A stretch of 64,000 nucleotides of DNA from Paenibacillus sp. (GTDB taxonomy: Bacteria; Bacillota; Bacilli; Paenibacillales; Paenibacillaceae), in NCBI GenBank assembly GCA_023512345.1, contig JAILZT010000025.1, positions 1 to 64,000 on the forward strand. Reading direction: 5' to 3'. This document shows positions 8,549 through 16,065 of this stretch, in pieces (the first letter of the stretch is position 1; each line of letters opens with the position of its first letter). The position numbers and the translations under genes are program-made. The notes beneath the pieces were generated by a model. That model saw only the letters and a list, made by a program, of their open reading frames with translations, searched no databases and was not told the origin of the DNA.

Positions 8549-9430
8549 CTATTGAAACATTTTGATCGAATCTAGGATCGTAAACAGATAATAAATCAAG
8601 ATATAAGCCGCAAGCACCAGGATCAGGGCCATCTGTATCCGTGCGCCGCTGCGCTCTCTCTTCTCCAGCTCTTCCTCCAGGGCCCGTACGCGGAAGCCGT
8701 CCAGCTCATTTTTGAGATAAGCCATCTGTGATATATTGTCGTAACCCTTCAGACGGGTCTCCATAATATCGCAGAACTTGATGACATGATGCAGCGGCAC
8801 CCGTTTTTTCAGCTGCTTCAGCGCGTATTCCTCGCCGTACTCCGTATTGTCCAGCATGACACCGAGCTCCTCTCCGATATCAGGATTGGTGTTCGGGATA
8901 TAATCTCTCAGCACATCGGCCAGGTGAATATTTACCGATTTGATGTACTGGTAATACACCATGCTGTAAAATGCCGGAAAATCAAGCGCGATGTTCCTGT
9001 TCTTTCGCTCGATCATTTTCTCCAGCTCCGAGACGGGATACAGCCAGCCAAGGATAATTAAGATTGCCGATAAATAGCCGATAAGGGTGTTGAGTTTCAT
9101 CATCAGCAGCGTAAGAAGAATAGCACCCAACAGATACAGGATCTGCTCAATGCGGATTTCCTCGGGGCTTTTACCGAGATCCAGCCGGCCTATCATTTTT
9201 TTGAATCTCAGCCTTTCAGTGCCGCTGAGTAGCACTCCGCCATACTTTCGTGCAAATCTCAGCTTGTAGCGCCTGAGCTTCTGCTTGAACCTTTCGTTCT
9301 TGCGCTGCTTCACGTACTGGCGAGCACGCTTCTTCTGGCTCCGGCTGACCGAACGCATCATCGGATAAAACAAGGTTTTGACCAGATAAAGAATGGATAG
9401 CATGGTTGCGAGTTTGGCAATAACGATCAT
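8549..9430 (-). CDS. TadC-like membrane platform protein
   Basis: 293 residues with hydrophobic segments near the N-terminus (IAKLATMLSILYLVKTLFYP), a central pair (ILYLLGAILLTLLMM and LIGYLSAILIILGWLYP) and one at the C-terminus (MALILVLAAYILIYYLFTIL). Between them lies a long helical cytoplasmic domain. This is the architecture of type II/IV pilus F-domain platform proteins and of TadC. ATG overlaps the stop of the TadB-like gene by 4 bases (ATGA) after GGAGGCGATAAGAA, so the two are translationally coupled, as TadB/TadC usually are. It likely forms an inner-membrane platform with its neighbour, driven by the CpaF ATPase. Confidence 0.7.
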   Translation of the reverse strand: MIVIAKLATMLSILYLVKTLFYPMMRSVSRSQKKRARQYVKQRKNERFKQKLRRYKLRFARKYGGVLLSGTERLRFKKMIGRLDLGKSPEEIRIEQILYLLGAILLTLLMMKLNTLIGYLSAILIILGWLYPVSELEKMIERKNRNIALDFPAFYSMVYYQYIKSVNIHLADVLRDYIPNTNPDIGEELGVMLDNTEYGEEYALKQLKKRVPLHHVIKFCDIMETRLKGYDNISQMAYLKNELDGFRVRALEEELEKRERSGARIQMALILVLAAYILIYYLFTILDSIKMFQ

Positions 9431-10410
9431 TTCTTATCGCCTCCCCCACCCATATTGCCCTGGAGCACCTGGCTTCTGGCAAAGCTCAGGCAGACGATGC
9501 TGATCATGACGGTGTTGATCATTTTACCGGTATCCGTATTGAGCATGAACCCGCGGAAGTCCTCGACGGTCAGTGCATACAGGAAGAACAGGACGATAAC
9601 GGCCGTCTTCATCATGAAGTTCCGGTTCATTTTGCGGAAAATCGTTTCTTTCTTCAAGTTAATCTCCCGCAGCACCGCATTCTCATCGACGATATCGAGA
9701 AATATATCCGCCATCCCTTTACGCTCGTTATATTCGAAAATAACCGCCTTCTTGGCAAAGTTGTCGAATTTGGGCCCAAGCTGCCTGTTCAGCAACTGGA
9801 TTGCCTGTTTGAAGGAATATCCGTTGTTCTCGCAGTTGTCAATGAACTGCCGGAAATAAGGGCGAAGACCTGGGCTGATATATTCATCGTTCTCCATCAC
9901 CTTTTTGATCGCTACCAGCACGCCTTCACGGGCCAGGGGACAGATGACGTCCTCGGCATCCATGATGTTCTCAAGCCGCTCCGCCTGAATCGCCCTCGAC
10001 TGCATAACGAAAAAGGTTAGCAGTCCGATGAAGATCGAGATCGTGATCAGTACCGATAGTGTTACGCTTTTCATGAACAGAATGACCAGCAGCGCCACGA
10101 TTGCAAAACAGATACAGAGCATGGAGGTAAAGCTCTCCAGTGTGAACGGCATGTTGAAATCGAGAATCAGCCCTTCTACCATCCGGTTGTATTTGGCATA
10201 AACATTCTCCTTACGCCTTACAATTCGCTCACGCTTGACCCGGTCCACATAACGTTTGGTATTGTAGCGGCTTAAATGTTCCGCGAGGGTGTCCACCTGT
10301 TCCAGAAGGTAACCGCCTAGACCTTGAAAGAATTTGACGCTGAATATCGCGTTGAACAGGATAAATCCGGCCAGTCCAAGCAGCAGGCTAGTGACTAAAG
10401 GCGTATTCAT
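9427..10410 (-). CDS. TadB-like membrane platform protein (T2SSF-type)
   Basis: 327 residues. Membrane segments lie near residues 6-28, 92-135 (two spans) and 268-310 (two spans). A helical domain between them carries a GspF-like pattern (FRQFIDNCENNGYSFKQAIQLLNRQLGPKFDNFAKKAVIFEYNERKG, positions around 165-220). GspF/TadB proteins are the membrane platform turned by the secretion ATPase during pilus assembly. The gene overlaps the end of cpaF by 23 bases and the TadC-like gene by 4. The very end is glycine-rich (GGGGDKK). Good fit by topology, length and gene order. Confidence 0.72.
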   Translation of the reverse strand: MNTPLVTSLLLGLAGFILFNAIFSVKFFQGLGGYLLEQVDTLAEHLSRYNTKRYVDRVKRERIVRRKENVYAKYNRMVEGLILDFNMPFTLESFTSMLCICFAIVALLVILFMKSVTLSVLITISIFIGLLTFFVMQSRAIQAERLENIMDAEDVICPLAREGVLVAIKKVMENDEYISPGLRPYFRQFIDNCENNGYSFKQAIQLLNRQLGPKFDNFAKKAVIFEYNERKGMADIFLDIVDENAVLREINLKKETIFRKMNRNFMMKTAVIVLFFLYALTVEDFRGFMLNTDTGKMINTVMISIVCLSFARSQVLQGNMGGGGDKK

Positions 10411-11860
10411 GGAACTCGTACACCTCCGATTCTTCCTCAGCCGGATCGATCGTAAATAGCTCGAAGCGACTTCGCTTGATCCCGGCCTTGATCATCTGCT
10501 GCTGAACCTTCTCCGACAGCTTGCCGACCCGGCGGTGGCGACCCGAGATCCGGATAATCTTCTTGCCTTCGTCCCATTCTTCGATGACATCGTCATACTC
10601 GTACCGGTATATCTGGTTGATCAGCGGATTCAAGCCTTCAGCACCGAGAATCTCAGAGATAGAGGTGACTTTACGAGTGCCGTCTGCCAGCTTTTCCTGA
10701 AAAATAACGAACTTCACAGCGCTGCAAATATTGCGAAGGGCGAGCTCGGCAGGTTCGTTGGAAGCCATTAGATAAGCTGTCAGAAAGCGGTAAATTGCCT
10801 CCTTGTCCCCCTCTGCGTGCAACGTCGAGAAGAAGTAATGACCTGTCTGGGCTGCACGGAGCGCTGTTGCAAATTCTCCTGGCGTCCGCAGCTCCCCCGG
10901 GCCGATCCAGTGCGGCGACTGGCGCATCGCGTTAATAAGCAAATTTTCCATCGTCGCCGGGCTGGAATCGTCATCCTCCGGAACCGATTCGTATTGCAGC
11001 ACGTCGTTCAGCACCCTCCCGTGCTCGCTCCCGCTCTCCCGTTGGATGAGCCGCATCTCTGAGGGATTCTCGATTGTGATGATGCGCTGCATCGGGTTGA
11101 TCTCCTTGACCAGAATCTCGTTCAGTGTCGTCTTCCCGCTCCCGGTCGGACCTACTGTAATCCACGACAGATCCGACTTAGGAATCAGCGACAGCAGCTT
11201 ATACATATTGGAGGAGAACGATTCATTCTCGACGAGCATTTTCGGATTGATACTTTTCTTGCTGAATTTGCGGATCACGAACGCCGGCTGGCCGTATGGC
11301 GAAATATCCGCGTGGGTCGCATTGACGCGGTACCCTTCAATTGTTCTGGCGTTCACCATCGGAATCTTCGGGATCAGCCGCATCTTTGAGACACCGATAA
11401 GCTTGGCGATGATCCGCTCCATATGCTCTTTGTCGGTAAAATGCTGGTTCCACGGGAACGATTTGCCGCCGCTTTCGACGAAGATCTGATCCGGGCCGTT
11501 GGCGCGGATTTCGTCGATCGACGGGTTCTCCATCGCCTCTGTGATCGGGCCGTAATGTGTAATTTCATTGATTAGTGCATTTTTCAACTGAGGCAAATCA
11601 TGATAACCCTCGACCGAAGGCATCTGCGAATCCACGAATTCGTTGATATAAGACTTGGTCATTTCTCGCTTCCGGGCCGGATCGGTTTCCCGGCGGTAGG
11701 CATGGGTCGTGATCTTCGTAATGTATTTCTGGCAGAGCTCGAGTGCTTCCTCGAAACTGATGGTCGTATATTTGCTGGCCAGCTCCTCCAGGTTTTCCTT
11801 GGGTTGGACCTGATGCAACACCTTTTGCTGCATATCGCTGATTTTTCCGCGTGTCAGCAA
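10388..11860 (-). CDS. cpaF: CpaF/TadA family secretion ATPase
   Basis: 490 residues. A helical N-terminal domain is followed by a PAS-like segment (IDEIRANGPDQIFVESGGK) and the RecA-type ATPase core: Walker A VGPTGSGKTT at about 237-246, an Asp/Walker B region WIGPGELRTPGEF at about 317, and the His box TGHYFFSTLHAEG at about 333. These are marks of the VirB11/CpaF family, which power Tad pilus assembly. The Asp box deviates from the usual VGEVRG form. Start is TTG at 11860 with AAGGAG 8 bases upstream. It lies 14 bases after the MinD-like gene and overlaps the TadB-like gene. Confidence 0.9.
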   Translation of the reverse strand: MLTRGKISDMQQKVLHQVQPKENLEELASKYTTISFEEALELCQKYITKITTHAYRRETDPARKREMTKSYINEFVDSQMPSVEGYHDLPQLKNALINEITHYGPITEAMENPSIDEIRANGPDQIFVESGGKSFPWNQHFTDKEHMERIIAKLIGVSKMRLIPKIPMVNARTIEGYRVNATHADISPYGQPAFVIRKFSKKSINPKMLVENESFSSNMYKLLSLIPKSDLSWITVGPTGSGKTTLNEILVKEINPMQRIITIENPSEMRLIQRESGSEHGRVLNDVLQYESVPEDDDSSPATMENLLINAMRQSPHWIGPGELRTPGEFATALRAAQTGHYFFSTLHAEGDKEAIYRFLTAYLMASNEPAELALRNICSAVKFVIFQEKLADGTRKVTSISEILGAEGLNPLINQIYRYEYDDVIEEWDEGKKIIRISGRHRRVGKLSEKVQQQMIKAGIKRSRFELFTIDPAEEESEVYEFHEYAFSH

Positions 11861-11874
11861 GGCTCTCTCTCCTT

Positions 11875-12702
11875 CTATTGGTCCGCCAACCGGTCGGCCA
11901 GTTTCTGAATATCCTTTTTGAAGTATTTGTTAACAATCGGGCTGTCCTTGATATACAGCTTGCCTTCATGGGCGCAGGTGACGGCGTCCTTTACAAGCGG
12001 TAGAGCGGCAGCAATATGGAAGCCGGTCTCTTTCATAACCTTGTAATCGAACTCGATATTCTGCAGATTCATCATGATGACGCTCATGAATTTGGCGGTG
12101 CTGATACCGACCGACTGGGCGAAATCCAGCAGCTTAACCATATTGACCAAGGCTTCCATTCGTTCGGCAGCTGTGAAATACCCGATGTGGCAGTATTTCA
12201 TCGCCCCCAGGCAGAATTCCAAAGGCGGATTGTTCGGGATATCGATCAGCACGATGTCGAACATAGTCTTCAAGGTATCGATGACGCGCTCCAGATGTCC
12301 AAACTCGAAGTCAAAGTACTCCTCTATCAAATCCTGCGGGCTCGGAGATAGCAGATAGAGGCGCTCATATTTCGTTTTCGTAAGCTCCTCGCGAAAATCC
12401 ACCTTGTCACTCTTTAGCAATTTGATCAGGCCATTCCCTTTTTTGGGGGCAGCAGTATCGAAATTCTGGTACAGACTAGGGTAGAATACCTTCAGATCAA
12501 CCACGCATGTATTGAGTCCTTTTTGTGAAATTAGATAGGCCAGATTGCTGATCAGCAACGCGTTATCGACAAAGTCGGTCGCAGGAATAAAGCCAACTAC
12601 GCTATAAATCAGGCTGCTTTCCTGAAGTTCCGCGCCAACCAGATCCTTGGAGGATATTTTTTGAAATATACTGTTCAGCCCTATTCGTCGCTTCCGATCC
12701 AT
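11875..12702 (-). CDS. MinD/CpaE-like protein without P-loop
   Basis: 275 residues with the fold pattern of the ParA/MinD family: a first strand (IYSVVGFIP, about 32-40), NLAYLISQKGLNTCVVDLKVFYPSL (Walker A' region with Asp), MFDIVLIDIPNNP (Walker B, about 145-157) and IDSP-like C-terminal segments. Where the deviant Walker A KGGVGKT should lie, the sequence reads FIPATDFVDNA, so nucleotide binding is probably lost. CpaE-like proteins localise Tad machinery. ATG overlaps the CpaB-like gene by 22 bases. The neighbouring 13563-14951 protein is a second, longer relative, also with a damaged P-loop. Confidence 0.65.
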   Translation of the reverse strand: MDRKRRIGLNSIFQKISSKDLVGAELQESSLIYSVVGFIPATDFVDNALLISNLAYLISQKGLNTCVVDLKVFYPSLYQNFDTAAPKKGNGLIKLLKSDKVDFREELTKTKYERLYLLSPSPQDLIEEYFDFEFGHLERVIDTLKTMFDIVLIDIPNNPPLEFCLGAMKYCHIGYFTAAERMEALVNMVKLLDFAQSVGISTAKFMSVIMMNLQNIEFDYKVMKETGFHIAAALPLVKDAVTCAHEGKLYIKDSPIVNKYFKKDIQKLADRLADQ

Positions 12703-13562
12703 GATTCCACCTCTTTCTCCAAAGTGGGCAGCTGATCGGCAATTACATTGCTATTCTTCCGGCTCAGGATCGTAATCAGAAACGAATTGCCATCCAGTCC
12801 TTTAAATCTGGCAAAATTGTTGATCTGCTCAGTGGTCCCCTCCAGCAGCAGCGCCCGCGGCTGAATGTTCTTCAGGAAGTCCTTACTCTTCATAACTTCC
12901 TGTTTCTTGTTCTCGTCCAGCTTCTGGACTTCCTTATACACCTCGTAAATTGAATGGCTGTTCGCATTCAGCATATCCTTAACAATGATACTGTCGAACA
13001 GAATTTCCGTCTTCTTGACCTTGTTCGGCGACTGTGAATACACTGCGTTCGGATTGCCGCCGTTTCCGCTCGCCTGATCAACCTCATAAGTAACGCGGAT
13101 ACGGACCCGGTCACCAGGCATCAGGATGTCGCCCCCAACCTCCAGGAAACTGTACGGCAGGGTCAGCACTTCATTGTTTTCCTCTACCTGGTATAACCAC
13201 TCGTTCTTCTGCGGCTTCTCATCGATCAATTGGTCCTTGAACAGTACCGTATCCTTTCTGAGAAAGTTGGCTGTCAACTTCCCTTTGACCTCTTCCAGGT
13301 CCTCCGCAAGCACCATGTCTTCTGTATATTCCTTCTTAATAATGTTGTACTTCTCAATCAGCTTGTCATCCACTGCGACGAAGGCGGGAATGCCCTCGCT
13401 CGGCTTGACCCGCAGAACTTCGACGACATCGTTCGCATCCCGGCTTGCCTCCGTAATCACTAGATAAGAGGTCACAATGATGATGATGCTGAAGAGCAGA
13501 GCCGCCCCTCGCTTGAACAACTGCCTGTTCGGAGCCGCATTCTTAAGACTGCTCAAATCCAT
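12681..13562 (-). CDS. CpaB/RcpC-like SAF-domain protein
   Basis: 293 residues with one N-terminal membrane span (LLFSIIIIVTSYLVITEA, about 22-39) and an external region holding a SAF-like domain: AVDDKLIEKYNIIKKEYTEDMVLA, then LTANFLRKDTVLFKDQLID and a beta-rich stretch (VLTLPYSFLEVGGDILMPGDRVRIRVTYE). CpaB/RcpC proteins use SAF domains in Tad pilus secretion, probably at the cell-envelope exit. In a Gram-positive it would sit outside the membrane. ATG follows GGAGGG, one base after the stop of the CpaE-like gene; the end overlaps the MinD-like gene by 22 bases. Good fit to CpaB in length, topology and gene order. Confidence 0.7.
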   Translation of the reverse strand: MDLSSLKNAAPNRQLFKRGAALLFSIIIIVTSYLVITEASRDANDVVEVLRVKPSEGIPAFVAVDDKLIEKYNIIKKEYTEDMVLAEDLEEVKGKLTANFLRKDTVLFKDQLIDEKPQKNEWLYQVEENNEVLTLPYSFLEVGGDILMPGDRVRIRVTYEVDQASGNGGNPNAVYSQSPNKVKKTEILFDSIIVKDMLNANSHSIYEVYKEVQKLDENKKQEVMKSKDFLKNIQPRALLLEGTTEQINNFARFKGLDGNSFLITILSRKNSNVIADQLPTLEKEVESWIGSDE

Positions 13563-14951
13563 TTATCCCGTTCCCTCCAGTAGTCGTAGAAGTATGTTTC
13601 CGTATGCCCGCTCGAAATTGGAACTGCTATGTACTAACGGCACGTCAGACTCAATCTGCATGTCGAAATCGTTGCTGTAGGGGACATAACCCGCTACCTT
13701 CATTTCGTAGGTAAAGTCTTCCATAAGGCCGGAAGTGAGTACCCGGCTTACAGCCTCCGGCGTAAAGCTTTCTCCCTGAAAACGGGACCTGTCATTATAC
13801 TTGGTAACCACAAGTTTGGACTTCGCATTCAAATAGACCGCCTGTTCCTTAGGAAGGCTGTTCTCCACATTTCTTAAGGTGCTTAATACGGAATACAAAT
13901 CATTTGGCACGCAAAGTCCGAAGCTGTCAATATGGATCATAATTTCCTGGTACTGGCGAAGCAGGTCCAGTGGAAGATCGAGTACAATCAGATTGAACCG
14001 GTTCCTCAGTAGGGACAAAAGCCCTATTAGCCGCGCCTCCGTCACGAATTGGCTGATCAGCCTAGGATCGTCGAATTCGTAACCCAGCCCGGTCAGCCAA
14101 ACGGTTTCCCTGATCGGAAAAGCCGTTGCCGCATAATCCTGAGGCCGCGCCAGTGTCCGAATCAGCGAAGCATTAATATCCTCATCCCGCTTGGTCCGTT
14201 CATGGAACCCGCCAAAGTACATATTCGTACTTCGGTAGTCAATATCCAAATCTACAATCAGTGCGGAGAGTCCCCGCCGGCCAGCTTCACTGGCCAGATT
14301 GACGGCAGTGCTCGTCACCCCGCTCCCCCTGTGTCCTGTTACTGCCACAACTCTGCTGATTCCCCGGCTGATCCGGTCAAGTTCCCGTGTCAGGGCATCC
14401 GTCGGCTCCGGAACAGACCTTTCTTTCGGTTTGGGCCGAAAGCGATCAAGAAATGATTTGCGGGCAGGCTCTCCTTCCCGGCTGCTTCCCGTTTCCCTCC
14501 CGGTTAGCAGACCACCTTCAGCGGCGCACTTATGTACTTGGGACTTGCGGCCTGGAGCGGCTCTGATCCGATGTAAGGCTTCCAGAAACAGCTCCGGTGT
14601 AACTCTTATGTATACGCTAACGATAATTCCGATATGAGGATATTTAACCTGCAAATTCTCCCACCCTTGCACTTTCCAGCTGTCCAAGGTTATTAGAATA
14701 ACTGGAACCGGGGTAGGCCTCAAGGCAGCTAGAGTACTCATCAATGCTTCGAGATCGCGCCTGTCCTTCTCATTCTGCATGCTTAGCGCTTCATCGGTAA
14801 TGAGGATTCCGTCCGGTTCAGGGGCGGTATCGGCTGCATAGCGGACCACTTCGTCAAGCGTAAGCTCCGTATCGTTTATCACTTCGGTAATACTGTCTAT
14901 GTATTGGCGTGCGACGGTTCCGTATCCGCCTGCGATTAATAGTAGTCTCAT
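13563..14951 (-). CDS. CpaE-like protein with pseudo-receiver and altered P-loop
   Basis: 462 residues, first gene of the long operon. Residues 1-125 look like a receiver-type domain (LLLIAGGYGTVARQYIDSI, PDGILITDEAL, VPVILITLDSW), as in CpaE. A linker leads to a MinD-type ATPase domain (about 195-455) with RVVAVTGHRGSGVTSTAVNL at the Walker A site and LIVDLDIDYRSTNMYFGG after it. The usual lysine of GK(S/T) is valine (SGVTS), and the KGG signature is missing, so ATP hydrolysis is doubtful. NLIVLDLPLDL is the Walker B strand. ATG follows AAGGAGG. It could be the localisation or scaffold factor of the machine. Confidence 0.68.
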   Translation of the reverse strand: MRLLLIAGGYGTVARQYIDSITEVINDTELTLDEVVRYAADTAPEPDGILITDEALSMQNEKDRRDLEALMSTLAALRPTPVPVILITLDSWKVQGWENLQVKYPHIGIIVSVYIRVTPELFLEALHRIRAAPGRKSQVHKCAAEGGLLTGRETGSSREGEPARKSFLDRFRPKPKERSVPEPTDALTRELDRISRGISRVVAVTGHRGSGVTSTAVNLASEAGRRGLSALIVDLDIDYRSTNMYFGGFHERTKRDEDINASLIRTLARPQDYAATAFPIRETVWLTGLGYEFDDPRLISQFVTEARLIGLLSLLRNRFNLIVLDLPLDLLRQYQEIMIHIDSFGLCVPNDLYSVLSTLRNVENSLPKEQAVYLNAKSKLVVTKYNDRSRFQGESFTPEAVSRVLTSGLMEDFTYEMKVAGYVPYSNDFDMQIESDVPLVHSSSNFERAYGNILLRLLEGTG

Positions 14952-15232
14952 GGGGTCCTCCTTATGTATCAGGTACAGAAGTGGCGGAGAGTCCGCATGC
15001 CGTGCAAGTAAGTCTAGAAGACGGGGAGCTAGTCCGTAACGACTGAGAAATAATGGAAGTTTAGAAATTTCATATTGGTATATTAAACCTTATTTGGGTT
15101 AACGAAACATGATACTTTGGAATTATTTTGAAATAACCTCTCCCACAAATCCCCTTAACAATATTTGCACAAATTCCCATACTTAGGACAATAGTCTCAT
15201 TCAGGCTCCTGTCACTTCCCTCCGTGTGCAAG

Positions 15233-15260
15233 CGAAAAAGACCTTAACCGAGGTTTGGTC
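15233..15260 (-). terminator. Possible second terminator upstream of hybrid operon
   Basis: Read on the minus strand: GACC..AACC, 2-base loop, GGTT..GGTC, then five T. The stem has small bulges, so it is weaker than the hairpin at 15452-15496. It could back up that terminator or be a leader element. Confidence 0.4.
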
Positions 15261-15451
15261 AAGATCTCTTATGAAACAGATTTGTTATGGATTAGCCGCT
15301 GTATTATAGAATGAGGGAATCGGAATTAAATCCCTTCCCCTTCAAGTGAAGACTAGCGTTGCGATATATTACCTTCTCATCTTCCTATCGTCGTAGCGTA
15401 TTTTACAGTTGCAATTGATTTCAAAAAAAAACTGTGGGAAAACGAACATAA

Positions 15452-15496
15452 CAAAAAACAGGTTAATTACGGTGGTATCTAACCATAATCGACCTG
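15452..15496 (-). terminator. Terminator of toxin/immunity operon
   Basis: On the minus strand: CAGGT..ATTA, inner GGT/ACC, TAAT..ACCTG, then six T. It lies 85 bases after the immunity stop codon. Confidence 0.6.
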
Positions 15497-15580
15497 CTTG
15501 ATGTAACAGAATATTTAATGTGCGTACAAACGAAATGGAGAATTCTTTATACGGGTAATATATGGGTTAAATGTATGATA

Positions 15581-16048
15581 TCAAAGTGCCACATCCTGGT
15601 AACCCACCCTAGCTACTTCTTCATTAATTAGACGTATACCAACCCCATTTTCTTCATCCCATGTACAGTCAAATGTTAGTCCAATATATCTGCCTTCAAA
15701 TCGTCTTGCAGATGGTACATAAATCCCAACTAGCATGATACTTTCAAGAAGTTTATCATTTGTTTCAATTAAAGGGTACTTTTCATTATATGAAACGTCA
15801 TACCCAAGTTCAGATCGCTTCTGTTTGTAATAATCTAAAATTGGTTTCAGAATACTTTGCTGAATAGCCCCCCAATTTTCTTTTAAAGTATTATATGAAG
15901 CATACTGTTTTTCACTAAATTCGCCATCTTCTTCACCATCTACCATCAAAGCAATATTGACTTCTCCACCGAAAAACTCAATTGTAGTATCCTTGCTCCA
16001 CACATAGTCAAATTCAAGTTCACCGAAAACTGTATCATTAATTTTCAA
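15581..16048 (-). CDS. Probable immunity protein to the adjacent toxin (DUF2004/DUF6985-like)
   Basis: 155 residues, acidic, cytoplasmic, no signal peptide. The pattern (FGELEFDYVW, IEFFGGEVNIALMVDGEEDG, ENWGAIQQSILKPILDYYK) resembles small alpha/beta immunity-type proteins of the DUF2004/DUF6985 group. It starts at TTG 16048, ten bases after AAGGGAG, and follows the toxin stop by 17 bases, the usual toxin-then-immunity order. The gene is AT-rich (about 32% G+C in a sampled 60-base line), unlike the operon to its left, as expected of exchanged toxin/immunity cassettes. It probably binds and blocks the nuclease domain in the producing cell. Confidence 0.65.
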   Translation of the reverse strand: MKINDTVFGELEFDYVWSKDTTIEFFGGEVNIALMVDGEEDGEFSEKQYASYNTLKENWGAIQQSILKPILDYYKQKRSELGYDVSYNEKYPLIETNDKLLESIMLVGIYVPSARRFEGRYIGLTFDCTWDEENGVGIRLINEEVARVGYQDVAL

Positions 16049-16065
16049 TTTGAGAAATCTCCCTT

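Larger units (their letters stand above)
14952..15580. other. 629-base intergenic region upstream of the hybrid operon
   Basis: No credible gene. It must hold the promoter of the operon starting at 14951, but I find no convincing -35/-10 pair by eye. Two hairpin-plus-T-run elements read on the minus strand lie at 15452-15496 and 15233-15260 and should insulate the operon from the toxin/immunity genes upstream. The AT-rich part at 15060-15180 is the most likely promoter area. Confidence 0.5.

Noticed and set aside
15060..15180. Promoter of the hybrid operon
   Set aside because: TAATAT-like and TTGTCC-like strings exist, but none has a matching partner at 16-18 bases; left unassigned.
14952..15580. 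Riboswitch or structured RNA leader
   Set aside because: Only two terminator-like hairpins are evident; no known riboswitch core was recognised.
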